Positions 26,653-34,665 of a stretch of 59,476 bases of DNA are shown here, piece after piece. Within the stretch, counting starts at the first letter, position 1, and each line of letters starts with the position of its first letter. Origin of the DNA: Nocardia wallacei (GTDB lineage Bacteria; Actinomycetota; Actinomycetes; Mycobacteriales; Mycobacteriaceae); assembly GCF_029868745.1 (NCBI RefSeq), contig NZ_JARWOP010000131.1, positions 1-59,476 of the forward strand, given 5' to 3'. A program made the translations under genes and the position numbers. Under the pieces are notes generated by a model. It searched no databases, was not told the origin of the DNA, and saw only the letters and a program-made list of their open reading frames with translations.

Positions 26653-26725
26653 GGTCCACAACTGGACCCCCGAAACAGATCCAATACAGGATCACTGGTC
26701 CTCGGCACCGGGAGATCAGTGGTCC
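26653..26725. promoter_or_regulatory. ACTGGWCC boxes and palindromes upstream of YczE
   Basis: ACTGGACC (26661-26668) and ACTGGTCC (26694-26701) are direct repeats 33 bp apart. A weaker AGTGGTCC lies at 26718-26725, inside the end of the thioesterase gene. The first box is also the right half of a perfect palindrome GGTCCA-N4-TGGACC (26653-26668). GATCC-N6-GGATC (26678-26693) lies between. Direct repeats of this kind are typical of MocR/PdxR-family regulators. Confidence 0.42.
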
Positions 26726-27147
26726 AAGGGGATTACCCGGGCGGTGGCCGTGGCGGTGCCGATCAATTCGCCGTCCGGGTTGCGCAATTCGCCTGCGAGG
26801 AAGGCGATGTCGCCGTCGCGGCGCACTACCCGGCCGGTGCCGCGCAACCGGCCGGTGCGGGCCGGGCGCAGGAAACTCACCTGCAGGTCGAGGGTGGACT
26901 GGAACTCGTCGGGACCCAGCGTTGCCAGCAGGGCGGGACCCACGGTGTCGTACAGCATCGCGGCGACGAAGGCGCCCAGCACCTCGCCGAGCGGGTTGGT
27001 GAACGCCTCGGTCGCGGTGAAGGCGAGTTCGATTGTGCCACTGGGGATATCGGCCTCGAGGAATTCGAAGCCGAGGGTTTGCGCCGCCCGCGGGATCGGT
27101 GCGCGGCCCTCGACGCCGTCCCAGAACAGTCCTTTTCGCTCGGTCAT
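26716..27147 (-). CDS. PaaI-family hotdog thioesterase
   Basis: The 143-residue protein has a hotdog fold: an N-terminal helix, ALTF-like LGFEFLEADIPSGTIELAF, the central helix with NPLGEVLGAFVAAMLYDTVGPAL, and the strands LDLQVSFLRPARTGRLRGTGRVVRRDGDIAFLAGEL. This is the PaaI/YdiI pattern of acyl-CoA thioesterases. The acyl-CoA it acts on is unknown. The start ATG has CAGAGT 7 nt upstream. It lies upstream of YczE on the same strand with a gap of 74 nt. Confidence 0.86.
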   Translation of the reverse strand: MTERKGLFWDGVEGRAPIPRAAQTLGFEFLEADIPSGTIELAFTATEAFTNPLGEVLGAFVAAMLYDTVGPALLATLGPDEFQSTLDLQVSFLRPARTGRLRGTGRVVRRDGDIAFLAGELRNPDGELIGTATATARVIPLDH

Positions 27148-27188
27148 GGCCTCCACTCTGGCAGTGGGGCGGGGGTCGGGCCAGCGCT

Positions 27189-27905
27189 TCAGTGGCCCGA
27201 CATGCCGGGGATCTGGCCGACGGCGTAGGTGATGGCCATGGCGAGCGCTCCGCCGACGACCACGCGGGCGGTGGCGCGCAGGGGGTCGCTGCCGCCGAGC
27301 CGGGCGCTGACCGAACCCGTGACGGCGAGGGCGATCAGCACCGCCGTGAACGTCACCGGCACCCGCCACGTTGCCGGGGGCAGCAGGATCGCCAGCAGCG
27401 GCAGCAGGGCGCCGCAGGTGAAGGCCACCGCCGAGGAGAGCGCCGCCTGCCACGGATTGGTCAGCTCTTTCGGGTTCAGCCCGAGCTCGGCCTCGGCGTG
27501 CGCGGCGAAGGCGTCGTAGGCGGTGAGTTCCTCGGCGACCTTGCGCGCGGTCGCCGTGGACAGGCCCTTGCGCCGGTAGATCTCGGCGAGTTCGGCCAGC
27601 TCGTAGTCCGGTTCCGTGGCCAGCTCCCGCTTCTCCTTCGACAGCAGCGCCCTCTCGGAATCGCGCTGGGTGCTCACCGAGACGTACTCCCCGGCCGCCA
27701 TCGAGATCGCCCCCGCGACCAGCCCGGCCACGCCCGCGGTGAGGATCGGCCCGGTGCTGGTGGTCGCCGACGCGACACCGACGACCAGCCCGGCGGTGGA
27801 CACGATGCCGTCATTGGCGCCGAGTACCCCGGCGCGCAGCCAGTTCAGCCTCGACGCGAGCCCCTCGGTGTGCGGTTCGTGCGGATGCGTGCGGTTGTCG
27901 TCCAC
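27189..27905 (-). CDS. VIT1/CCC1-family iron/manganese transporter
   Basis: The 238-residue protein has five predicted membrane helices. Its start LNWLRAGVLGANDGIVSTAGLVVGVA is the family signature, followed by GLVAGAISMAAGEYVSVSTQRDSE. A cytosolic acidic segment with ELAELAEIYRRKGLS and AFAAHAEAELGL could bind metal. It should export or store Fe2+ or Mn2+. GTG 27905 has TACTGT 7 nt upstream (leaderless). A MerR regulator lies 48 nt upstream on the same strand, but no metal link is proven. Confidence 0.9.
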   Translation of the reverse strand: MDDNRTHPHEPHTEGLASRLNWLRAGVLGANDGIVSTAGLVVGVASATTSTGPILTAGVAGLVAGAISMAAGEYVSVSTQRDSERALLSKEKRELATEPDYELAELAEIYRRKGLSTATARKVAEELTAYDAFAAHAEAELGLNPKELTNPWQAALSSAVAFTCGALLPLLAILLPPATWRVPVTFTAVLIALAVTGSVSARLGGSDPLRATARVVVGGALAMAITYAVGQIPGMSGH

Positions 27906-27953
27906 GACCGAAACAGTAGGCGGGCGCGGCAGCGGCGCCGGGGAAGGGACGGT

Positions 27954-28349
27954 TCAGCGCTCGGGCACGGCCCGCGCCAGCAGCGCGCGGAAGTTGGGGC
28001 ACTCGCGCAGATTCTCCGCAGTGCAGTCCGCGGCGTGCCCGATGGTCGCCATCGCCGCCTGTGCCCAGGCGATCTGCTCCTCGAGCCGGTCCTGATGCGC
28101 GCGAAGCAGTTTCCGGCGGGACTCGCGATCCGCGGTGGCGGTGGACAGGGCGCGAATCTCGTCCAACGACATCCCGACCCGCTTGGCGACCAGGATGAGC
28201 CCCACCGTCTCGGTATCCGCCGGGCTGTAGCGGCGGCGGCCGCCGGAGTCGCGCCGCGGCGACAACAGGCCCATGTCCTCCCAATGCCGCAGCACGTGGG
28301 TGGCGATCCCGAATCGTGCGGCCAGATCGCCGATCGACAGATCCGTCAT
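27954..28349 (-). CDS. MerR-family transcriptional regulator
   Basis: The 131-residue protein has the MerR winged helix (LSIGDLAARFGIATHVLRHWEDMGLLSPRR, with GGRRRYSPADTETVGLI). A coiled-coil dimer helix and a short C-terminus with two cysteines (CTAENLRECPNF) follow. The cysteines could bind a ligand or metal, but the spacing is not that of a known metal class. ATG 28349 has TAGAGT 7 nt upstream (leaderless). It is divergent from a methyltransferase and stands before the VIT1 gene. Confidence 0.87.
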   Translation of the reverse strand: MTDLSIGDLAARFGIATHVLRHWEDMGLLSPRRDSGGRRRYSPADTETVGLILVAKRVGMSLDEIRALSTATADRESRRKLLRAHQDRLEEQIAWAQAAMATIGHAADCTAENLRECPNFRALLARAVPER

Positions 28350-28409
28350 GCACCGGACTCTAAGCCGCGCGGAACCGCTCGTGCGGGCGGCACCGGTAGC
28401 ATGCGTGGA

Positions 28410-29048
28410 GTGAATCCCCTTGTCGGTCGCGTGTTGTCCACCGTCGCAGGTCAGCTCGGCAATCCGCACGGAGTGCTGGGCAAGGGTGTGGCGGCGATGC
28501 TCAATCGCGGCAATCGTCCGGTCATCGAGGCGGCTGTGGCGGCCGCGGAGGTCGGCTCGGGCTCGGCCGCAGCCGATATCGGCTTCGGTGGCGGCGTCGG
28601 GCTGTCGCTGCTGCTCGAACGCGTCGGTGCGAACGGCACCGTGCACGGGGTGGAGATCTCACCGGACATGCTGGCGCGGGCCAAGTCCCGCTTCTCCGCC
28701 GATATCGGCACGGGTCGCCTGCGCGCCCTCGAGGGCTCACTGACCGACCTGCCGCTGGCGGATGCGAGCCTGGACGCCGCGATCACCGTGAACACGGTGT
28801 ACTTCGTCACCGAACTGGACCGCGCCTGCGCGGAACTCGCGCGCGTGCTGCGCCCCGAGGGCCGTCTCGTCGTGGGCATCGGCGACCCCGCGGCCATGGC
28901 GCGAATGCCGTTCACCGCCTACGGTTTCCGGCTGCGCCCCGTCCCGGAGCTGATCGACGCCCTGGAACGGGCCGGCTTCACCGTCGAGGACCGCCCCCTC
29001 GGCAACGGACCCATCCCCGCTCACCTACTCGTCGCCCGCCCAGCCTGA
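28410..29048 (+). CDS. SAM-dependent methyltransferase
   Basis: The 212-residue protein has the SAM motif I variant AADIGFGGGVGLSLLL, the acidic VHGVEIS, and the type 11 features AITVNTVYFV and VLRPEGRLVVGIGDP. It lacks family detail that would give a substrate. GTG 28410 is chosen because TAGCAT (28397-28402) ends exactly 7 nt before it, a leaderless start. The upstream ATG at 28401 overlaps that hexamer. It is divergent from the MerR gene with only 60 nt between starts, so MerR may control it. Confidence 0.85.
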   Translation: MNPLVGRVLSTVAGQLGNPHGVLGKGVAAMLNRGNRPVIEAAVAAAEVGSGSAAADIGFGGGVGLSLLLERVGANGTVHGVEISPDMLARAKSRFSADIGTGRLRALEGSLTDLPLADASLDAAITVNTVYFVTELDRACAELARVLRPEGRLVVGIGDPAAMARMPFTAYGFRLRPVPELIDALERAGFTVEDRPLGNGPIPAHLLVARPA

Positions 29049-29074
29049 GCCCTATCGGCCCGTAGGATTCGGGG

Positions 29075-30016
29075 GTGGATATGAGTGCGAGTGTGGTGCT
29101 TCCCGACGGCTGGGCGGGTCGGGTTCGGGAGGCGCTGGCCGGGTCGCCGCGGCCGGAGTTGGCGGACGGGGAGTTGCAGCTGCTGGGCGCCGGGATGGAC
29201 AGCGTGGCATTGCTGGTCGAATGGGGTGAGGGCGAGTATGTGTTGCGGTTGCCGCAGGATCCGCACGGAGCCGAGGGCATCGCGCGGGAGCACCGATTGC
29301 TGCCGGAGTTGGCCGCTCGGCTGCCGCTGCCGATCCCGCGGTTTCTGTTCACCGCGCCGAATCCACTGGGCCCCGGCGAGTTCTGTGTCTACCCGGCCGT
29401 CCCGGGCGAATCGCTCTCCGAGGAGCAGTGGCACGAGCGGGGACTGCTCGACCGACCCGAGATCCACCGCCGCATCGCGGAATCGCTCGAGGGTGTGCAC
29501 GCCTTCCCGGTCGACCGGGCGCGCGAGCTGGGCATCCGAACCTGGGATCTGCGCGGCGAATTCGCCGACGATCTGAAAACCATTCGCGCCGAGGTGATCC
29601 CGCTGCTCGATCGGTCCGACGCGGCGCTGCTGCTGGCCGCCTGGGAACGCTACCTCGACGACGACGCGAACTTCGGCTATCGCCCCACGCTCATCCACGC
29701 CGATGTGAGCCTGGATCACCTGCTCGTCACCGGCGTCGAGATCACCGGGTTGATCGACTTCGGCGACGTGACGATCGGCGACCCGGATTACGACCTGTGC
29801 TACCTGTACCCGGAGGCCGGGCACGACTTCGTCGGCCGCGTACAACGTTGCCGCGGTACCGAACTCACCCCGCGCACGGAGGCCAAACTGCGCTTCTGGG
29901 CCTGCGCCGACCCCGCCCTCGACGTGCTGCACGCCCAGGAGCACGACCTGCCCGAGTTCCGGCACCAACGGCTGCGAGTCCTGTCCGAAGCCCTTGCGCG
30001 GTACCAGAACCGCTGA
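29075..30016 (+). CDS. Aminoglycoside phosphotransferase-family kinase
   Basis: The 313-residue protein has the APH/choline-kinase fold. Evidence is the N-lobe LGAGMDSVALLVEWGEGEYVLRLP with the ATP-site lysine replaced by arginine or used elsewhere, the catalytic loop LIHADVSLDHLLV, and the metal site GLIDFGDVTIGDPDYDL. The Brenner motif has serine and histidine in place of the usual xxN, so activity on aminoglycosides is doubtful. Family members include homoserine, hygromycin and unknown small-molecule kinases. GTG 29075 has TAGGAT 6 nt upstream (leaderless). Confidence 0.85.
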   Translation: MDMSASVVLPDGWAGRVREALAGSPRPELADGELQLLGAGMDSVALLVEWGEGEYVLRLPQDPHGAEGIAREHRLLPELAARLPLPIPRFLFTAPNPLGPGEFCVYPAVPGESLSEEQWHERGLLDRPEIHRRIAESLEGVHAFPVDRARELGIRTWDLRGEFADDLKTIRAEVIPLLDRSDAALLLAAWERYLDDDANFGYRPTLIHADVSLDHLLVTGVEITGLIDFGDVTIGDPDYDLCYLYPEAGHDFVGRVQRCRGTELTPRTEAKLRFWACADPALDVLHAQEHDLPEFRHQRLRVLSEALARYQNR

Positions 30017-30078
30017 CCGCCGGGGCGAAATTCGCTTGCGCCCGCGGTGAGGATGGTCGGGTGTGTGATTCTGCGACG

Positions 30079-30873
30079 ATGACGGTCGACGGCGTTCCGA
30101 TCAGGGTGACGGACTTCGGGGGCGACGGACCGCCGGTGCTCGCGCTGCACGGAAGTTTCGGGCGCGCGGCGGTATTCGCCGGGCTGGCCCGCGAACTCGA
30201 CGGCCGGGCCCGCCTGCTCGCCCCCGACCAGCGCGGCCACGGGCACAGCGGCCGCACCGCCACCTACACCGCCGACGACTTCGTCGCGGACGCCGCCGCG
30301 CTGATCGAGCGCCTCGGACTGGGACCGATGGTGGTGCTCGGGCATTCGCACGGCGGCATCACCGCCTACCGGCTGGCCGCGCGCCGCCCGGACCTGGTGT
30401 CGGCGTTGATCATCGAGGATGTCGGCCCGGTGATGCGCGCGCCGGAGATCGCCCACCCGGTGCTCGACGTGCGCGGCTGGCCCGCCGCCGCGCCCACGAA
30501 AGAGCAACTCACCGAGGCGATCCGGGCTCGCGGAGTCCCCGATCCCGGCTACTTCATGCAGAGCGCCGAACCCGCGGACGACGGTTGGCGGCTGCTGTTC
30601 GACTGGGACGACATGATGGCCGTGCAGACCGGCGGAGTCGGCGACTGGTGGCCGGACTGGCTCGAATCCAGTTGTCCCGCACTGGTTCTGCACGGCGAGC
30701 ACAGCCCGTTGCTGCCCGCGGACCTGGCGACCCGGATGGTCGCCCGCCGCCCCGGCAGCCGCCTGGTGGAGTTCCCCGGCGCGGGCCACTGGATTCACGA
30801 CGACGACCCGGCCGGGACGGCCCGCGCGATCGCCGACTTCCTGGACGAGCTCAGACCAGGTCGTAACGCATGA
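30079..30873 (+). CDS. Alpha/beta-fold hydrolase
   Basis: The 264-residue protein has the oxyanion motif LALHGSFG, the nucleophile elbow GHSHGG near residue 95, and the C-terminal histidine in GAGHWIHDDDP. The acid is probably the aspartate or glutamate near LVLHGEHSPLL. It resembles 3-oxoadipate enol-lactonase-like and haloperoxidase-like hydrolases, without a clear substrate. ATG 30079 has GATTCT 6 nt upstream. GTG 30061 is also in frame. Its last 23 bp overlap the convergent GNAT gene. Confidence 0.87.
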   Translation: MTVDGVPIRVTDFGGDGPPVLALHGSFGRAAVFAGLARELDGRARLLAPDQRGHGHSGRTATYTADDFVADAAALIERLGLGPMVVLGHSHGGITAYRLAARRPDLVSALIIEDVGPVMRAPEIAHPVLDVRGWPAAAPTKEQLTEAIRARGVPDPGYFMQSAEPADDGWRLLFDWDDMMAVQTGGVGDWWPDWLESSCPALVLHGEHSPLLPADLATRMVARRPGSRLVEFPGAGHWIHDDDPAGTARAIADFLDELRPGRNA

Positions 30874-31357
30874 ACACGTCGGCCCGCGCGTAGGGCATCG
30901 GCCCGATCCGGTCGCTCGGTACGTGCACGAAACCCATGGATTCGTAGAGGTGCACGGCATCGGCCAGCTTGCTGTTGCTGCCCAGGAACAGCGCCGTGGC
31001 CCCACTGCGACGGGCGTAATCGATCGCCGCCCGCAGGATGACGCGCCCGAGGCCGCGCCCGCGCCGCTCCCGGGCCACCGCCATCTTCGACAGCTCGAAG
31101 ACGCCGTCCCCCTCCGGCACCAGTGCCACGCAGCCGACGATGTCGGCGCCGTCGCGGGCGATGAGCACTTGCCCGCCCTTGCCGACGATCTCGCGTTCGG
31201 GATCGTCGAGCTTGACGGAGTCGGCGGGTTCCAGGGCGAACAACTCGACGATCCACGCCTCGTTGAGTTCCTTGAACGCGCGGGCGTCGGCCGGGCCCGA
31301 CATCGGCTCGACCACGATCGTGCCGGTCCCTGCGGATGATTCGATCTGCTGTGTCAC
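30851..31357 (-). CDS. GNAT-family N-acetyltransferase
   Basis: The 168-residue protein has the GNAT core. The strand-helix VFELSKMAVARERRGRGLGRVILRAAIDYAR contains the acetyl-CoA pyrophosphate loop RRGRGLG. The C-terminal part is TALFLGSNSKLADAVHLYESMGFVHV. The acceptor is unknown. GTG 31357 has CATGCT 6 nt upstream. It is divergent from a LysR gene, with 69 nt between starts, so LysR control is possible. Confidence 0.88.
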   Translation of the reverse strand: MTQQIESSAGTGTIVVEPMSGPADARAFKELNEAWIVELFALEPADSVKLDDPEREIVGKGGQVLIARDGADIVGCVALVPEGDGVFELSKMAVARERRGRGLGRVILRAAIDYARRSGATALFLGSNSKLADAVHLYESMGFVHVPSDRIGPMPYARADVFMRYDLV

Positions 31358-31426
31358 GCCGCCAGCATGCCCGCGCGTGAATCATCACGTCCAATACTTG
31401 ATAGGTCGGATTGATACGTTGAACTT

Positions 31427-32326
31427 ATGAACGACGGTGTGGAGCTGCGTCATCTGCGCTACTTCCTGGCGGTCGCGGAGGAACTGCACTTCGGCCGGGC
31501 GGCCGCTCGCCTGCACATCGCCCAGCCCGCCCTGACCCAGCAGATCCAGCGATTGGAGACACTGCTGGCGACCCGGCTGTTCGACCGCACCTCTCGCAGC
31601 GTCGCGCTCACTCCGGCGGGGGAGGTGCTGCGCGAACGGGCCGCGGCGATCCTCGGGCACGCGAGCCGCGACCTCGACGAGGTGGCGCGGATCGGCCAGG
31701 GCAGCCAGGGGCGGCTCTATCTCGGCTTCGTTCCGTCGGTGCTGCCGCTGCAGCCACTGCGCAGCGTGCGGCGGTTCCGGGATCGCTATCCGCTGGTGCA
31801 GATCGACCTGGTCGAGGGCTACACCACGCACATGATGGCGCAGCTCGGGCACGGCGCACTCGACATGGTGATCGTGCGTGACCCCGACGAGCAATCCGGC
31901 GCCGTGGTGTCCCCGCTGGCCACCGAGCCGTTCATGGCGGTGCTGCCCGTCGACCATCCGCTCGCGGGCCGCGACGCGCTCACCGGCGCCGAACTCGCCG
32001 ACGAGCCACTGGTGTTCTTCCCGCGCGCCGCCGGTGGCCACGCCCACGACAAGAACCTCCGGCCCCTCATCGAAGCCGGTCACCGCCCCCGCATCGTGCA
32101 GGAGGGCAACAACTGGACCACCATCCTCCACCTCGTCGGTGAGGGCCTGGGCATCACGGTCGCACCGCGCAGCGCGACCTTCACCGCCCCGCAGACCGTC
32201 CGCATCGTGCCCCTGATCGAAACCGAAGCCACCACAACGGTTTACGTCGCGCACCGAGTAGCCGACGACCGCCCCCTGGTCCGCAACTTCCTGGCGCTGC
32301 TACCCACCGGCGAGACGCAGCCGTGA
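31427..32326 (+). CDS. LysR-family transcriptional regulator
   Basis: The 299-residue protein has the LysR winged helix (LRHLRYFLAVAEELHFGRAAARLHIAQPALTQQIQRLE) and a two-subdomain effector-binding region of periplasmic-binding-protein type. The start ATG has TACGTT 6 nt upstream (leaderless). The 69-bp gap to the divergent GNAT gene contains CAAT...ATTG arms that could serve as a LysR box. The likely partner is therefore the GNAT gene or LysR itself. Confidence 0.9.
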   Translation: MNDGVELRHLRYFLAVAEELHFGRAAARLHIAQPALTQQIQRLETLLATRLFDRTSRSVALTPAGEVLRERAAAILGHASRDLDEVARIGQGSQGRLYLGFVPSVLPLQPLRSVRRFRDRYPLVQIDLVEGYTTHMMAQLGHGALDMVIVRDPDEQSGAVVSPLATEPFMAVLPVDHPLAGRDALTGAELADEPLVFFPRAAGGHAHDKNLRPLIEAGHRPRIVQEGNNWTTILHLVGEGLGITVAPRSATFTAPQTVRIVPLIETEATTTVYVAHRVADDRPLVRNFLALLPTGETQP

Positions 32327-32361
32327 GGAAAATCGGATGCGGCCGCACGTATTCTGGACAC

Positions 32362-32427
32362 ATGCAGACGAGCAGGCGATTTCCGCACCCCCGGCCGGCA
32401 GGCCGCGGGTATGCCCGCACGCGTTGA
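32362..32427 (+). CDS. Leaderless 21-codon leader peptide before the PheS-like ligase
   Basis: The short frame encodes MQTSRRFPHPRPAGRGYARTR and stops at TGA 32425-32427. TATTCT at 32350-32355 lies exactly 6 nt before the ATG, so the message should start at this codon. The peptide is rich in arginine (7 of 21) and proline, with one phenylalanine and one tyrosine. Its codons run through the left arm of a strong hairpin, and its stop lies in the loop of an inner hairpin. This is the geometry of translational attenuation. The next gene, a PheS-like ligase, starts 63 nt downstream with its own ribosome binding site. Confidence 0.6.
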   Translation: MQTSRRFPHPRPAGRGYARTR

Positions 32428-32455
32428 TCGCGTAACTCCGCGGACCGGCCGGGGG
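32388..32455 (+). promoter_or_regulatory. Attenuator-like hairpin between leader peptide and PheS-like ligase
   Basis: CCCCCGGCCGG (32388-32398) pairs perfectly with CCGGCCGGGGG (32445-32455). CCGCGG (32403-32408) can continue the stem with CCGCGG (32438-32443) after a small asymmetric bulge. Inside, ACGCG-TTGAT-CGCGT (32419-32433) forms a second hairpin whose loop carries the leader stop codon. A ribosome on the leader codons would melt the outer stem. There is no U tract, so the control would be Rho-dependent or translational. AAGGAG for the ligase lies at 32478-32483, outside the stem. Confidence 0.6.
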
Positions 32456-32490
32456 CAGCCCGAATCCCGTCCACCGCAAGGAGTTTCCCG

Positions 32491-33615
32491 ATGCCCACCT
32501 ATCTCACCCCCGCCGAGCTGTCTCGTGCCCTGAGTGTGCGGGACCTCACCGACCCCGCGCAGGGACCGCACGCCACGCAACTGCTGCTGGACGGCGTGCT
32601 CACCGCGCTCGCTGTCGCCTGGCCCGCCGCGCGGACACGAATCGTCCGCAACCCGCCCGTCGTGTCGATTGCCGACAACTACGACCTGCTCGGCTACGAC
32701 CCCGCCGACGTCACCCGCGACGCGCGCTACACCCGCTATCTCAGCCCGACCACGATGCTCCGCAGCCACACCTCTGCGGACATACCGGCGGTACTGCGCG
32801 GCTATTCCGCTGTGCCGCAACACTGTTCGGTCGACGACTTGATCGCGCTACCCGGCCTCGTCTACCGCCGTGACGTCGTGGACCGCATCCACGTCGGCGA
32901 ACCTCAGCAGGTCGACCTGTGGCGGCTGTGCTCGGGCTCGACGCTGGGCGCGGACACGTTGCGGGACATGGTCGCCCGCGTGGTCGAGGCCGTGCTGCCG
33001 GGCGCCCGCTGGCGCATGGTCGCCGCGCGACATCCCTACACTCGCGACGGCCGTCAGATCGACGTCCGGCACGGTGGCGAATGGCTGGAGCTCGGGGAGT
33101 GTGGCCTGATCGCCGACCGTGTCCTGCGCGGCGCCGGTCTGGACCCGGCGCGCTGGTCCGGCCTGGCGCTGGGGATGGGTGTGGATCGAGCGCTCATGCT
33201 GCGCAAGAGCATTCCCGACATCCGATATCTGCGCGCCGAGGATCCCCGCAGTGCCGCGCAACTGCGTGACCTGAGCCCGTGGCGGCCGGTCTCGGCCATG
33301 CCGCCGGTGCGCCGCGACCTGTCGGTGGTCATCGCCGACGACACCGACGACGAGACCCTGGGCGACGCCGTGCGCGGCGCCCTGGGCGAGCGGTCCGGCG
33401 ATATCGAATCCGTTCATGTGCGGGCCCGCACCCCGTACGCCGAATTGCCGGACCGCGCCCGCGCCCGCCTCGCCATTCGGCCCGGCCAGACCAATGCGCT
33501 GGTCCGCGTGACCATCCGGCCGCTCACTCGCACGCTCACCGATGCCGAGGCGAACGCCCTGCGCAACGCGGTCTACCGCGCGATCCATCTCGGCCCGGTC
33601 GCCGAGTTGGCCTGA
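32491..33615 (+). CDS. PheS-like class II ligase fused to an FDX-ACB domain (PheS-related mystery ligase)
   Basis: The 374-residue protein carries a phenylalanyl-tRNA synthetase alpha-like catalytic core. Class II motif 2 is GLVYRRDVVDRIHVGE and motif 3 is LALGMGVDRALMLRKSIPDIRYL; LLRTHTS is represented by MLRSHTSADIP. It lacks the N-terminal coiled coil of true PheS. From about residue 270 it continues into an FDX-ACB (PheT C-terminal, anticodon-binding) domain: PPVRRDLSVVIADD to RTLTDAEANALRNAVYRAI. The chain thus looks like a monomeric mitochondrial-type PheRS. Motif 2 has EPQQVDL where PheS has FHQVEG, so the substrate may differ. I recall a family annotated 'PheS-related mystery ligase', which this fits. 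It is preceded by a leader peptide and hairpin. Confidence 0.8.
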   Translation: MPTYLTPAELSRALSVRDLTDPAQGPHATQLLLDGVLTALAVAWPAARTRIVRNPPVVSIADNYDLLGYDPADVTRDARYTRYLSPTTMLRSHTSADIPAVLRGYSAVPQHCSVDDLIALPGLVYRRDVVDRIHVGEPQQVDLWRLCSGSTLGADTLRDMVARVVEAVLPGARWRMVAARHPYTRDGRQIDVRHGGEWLELGECGLIADRVLRGAGLDPARWSGLALGMGVDRALMLRKSIPDIRYLRAEDPRSAAQLRDLSPWRPVSAMPPVRRDLSVVIADDTDDETLGDAVRGALGERSGDIESVHVRARTPYAELPDRARARLAIRPGQTNALVRVTIRPLTRTLTDAEANALRNAVYRAIHLGPVAELA

Positions 33616-33690
33616 GCCGCACCGGCCTCGGCGGCGCGTCGTCGGTCGAAGTTCGGCGCGGAGCGGGTGTTTGCGCGGCAGACTGGGGGC

Positions 33691-34653
33691 ATGCTCCACC
33701 TGCGAATTCTGGCGCCGGCCGACCTGACCGACGGGGTGCTCGGTGTCCTCGACAGCGACGACGGCGTCAGCGGTCTGGCGGTCATGCGCGGCGCGGCGCT
33801 GCGGCCGGCCGGTGATGTCGTGATGGCGGATGTCGCGCGGGAGGCGGCCAACGACATCGTCGACCGGCTGCGCGGCCTCGGTGTGCATCAGCGCGGGAGC
33901 ATCGAGATCCAGTCGGTGCCCACCTGGTTGTCGCGCGGCGGGTTCGAGGCCGAGGTGCGCTGTCCGGGTAGCGCCGCCGATTCGGTGGTGTGGGCGGATG
34001 TCGCGCAGCGTTCCTACGAGGCCACCGAACTCAACTGGACGTACCTGAGTTTCATGACCCTGGCGACGGTGATCGCGAGTATCGCCATCATCAACGACTC
34101 GCAGGTGCTCGTCATCGGGGCGATGGTGCTGGGCCCGGAGTTCGGCGCCATCGCCGCACTGGGCGTGGCGATGGTGCGGCGGCGGTTCGTGCTCGGCGTG
34201 CTCGCGTTCCGGACATTGGTGCTCGGCTTCGTCGCGGCCATCGCCGTCACACTGCTGCTGGCGGTGCTCGGCCGGGCGCTGGGCTGGATCACCCTCGACG
34301 ATGTGGTCGGCCCGCGGCCGGGTACGGCCTTCATCTACTCCCCGGACAAGTGGTCGTTCATCGTGGCGCTGGTCGCCGGCGCCGCCGGGGTGCTGTCGCT
34401 GACCTCCGCGAAGGCGACCGGGCTGGCCGGTGTGTTCATCTCCGTGACGACGGTTCCCGCCGCGGGAAATATCGCGCTGGGCATCGCCTTCGGCGTCGGC
34501 TCGGCGATCGCGGAGAGTTCCCTGCAATTGCTGGTGAACGTGGCGGGCATGGCCCTGGCCGGTTGGGCGACGCTGGCCGTGCAGCAGGCGGTGTGGTCGC
34601 GGATCTCGGTGCGCCGCGCCAGACTCATGCTGCACCCGCGCCGCATGCTCTGA
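33691..34653 (+). CDS. DUF389 membrane protein
   Basis: The 320-residue protein has an N-terminal soluble alpha/beta part of about 110 residues (LHLRILAPADLTDGVLGVL). Six membrane helices of the DUF389 domain follow (TYLSFMTLATVIASIAIINDSQVLVIGAMVLGPEFGAIAALG, then VSLTSAKATGLAGVFISVTTVPAAGNIALG). The family is widespread in actinomycetes and has no assigned function; transport is inferred only from topology. The start ATG has CAGACT 6 nt upstream. A remnant of an antiporter lies directly downstream. Confidence 0.83.
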   Translation: MLHLRILAPADLTDGVLGVLDSDDGVSGLAVMRGAALRPAGDVVMADVAREAANDIVDRLRGLGVHQRGSIEIQSVPTWLSRGGFEAEVRCPGSAADSVVWADVAQRSYEATELNWTYLSFMTLATVIASIAIINDSQVLVIGAMVLGPEFGAIAALGVAMVRRRFVLGVLAFRTLVLGFVAAIAVTLLLAVLGRALGWITLDDVVGPRPGTAFIYSPDKWSFIVALVAGAAGVLSLTSAKATGLAGVFISVTTVPAAGNIALGIAFGVGSAIAESSLQLLVNVAGMALAGWATLAVQQAVWSRISVRRARLMLHPRRML

Positions 34654-34665
34654 GTTCCCCCCTCG

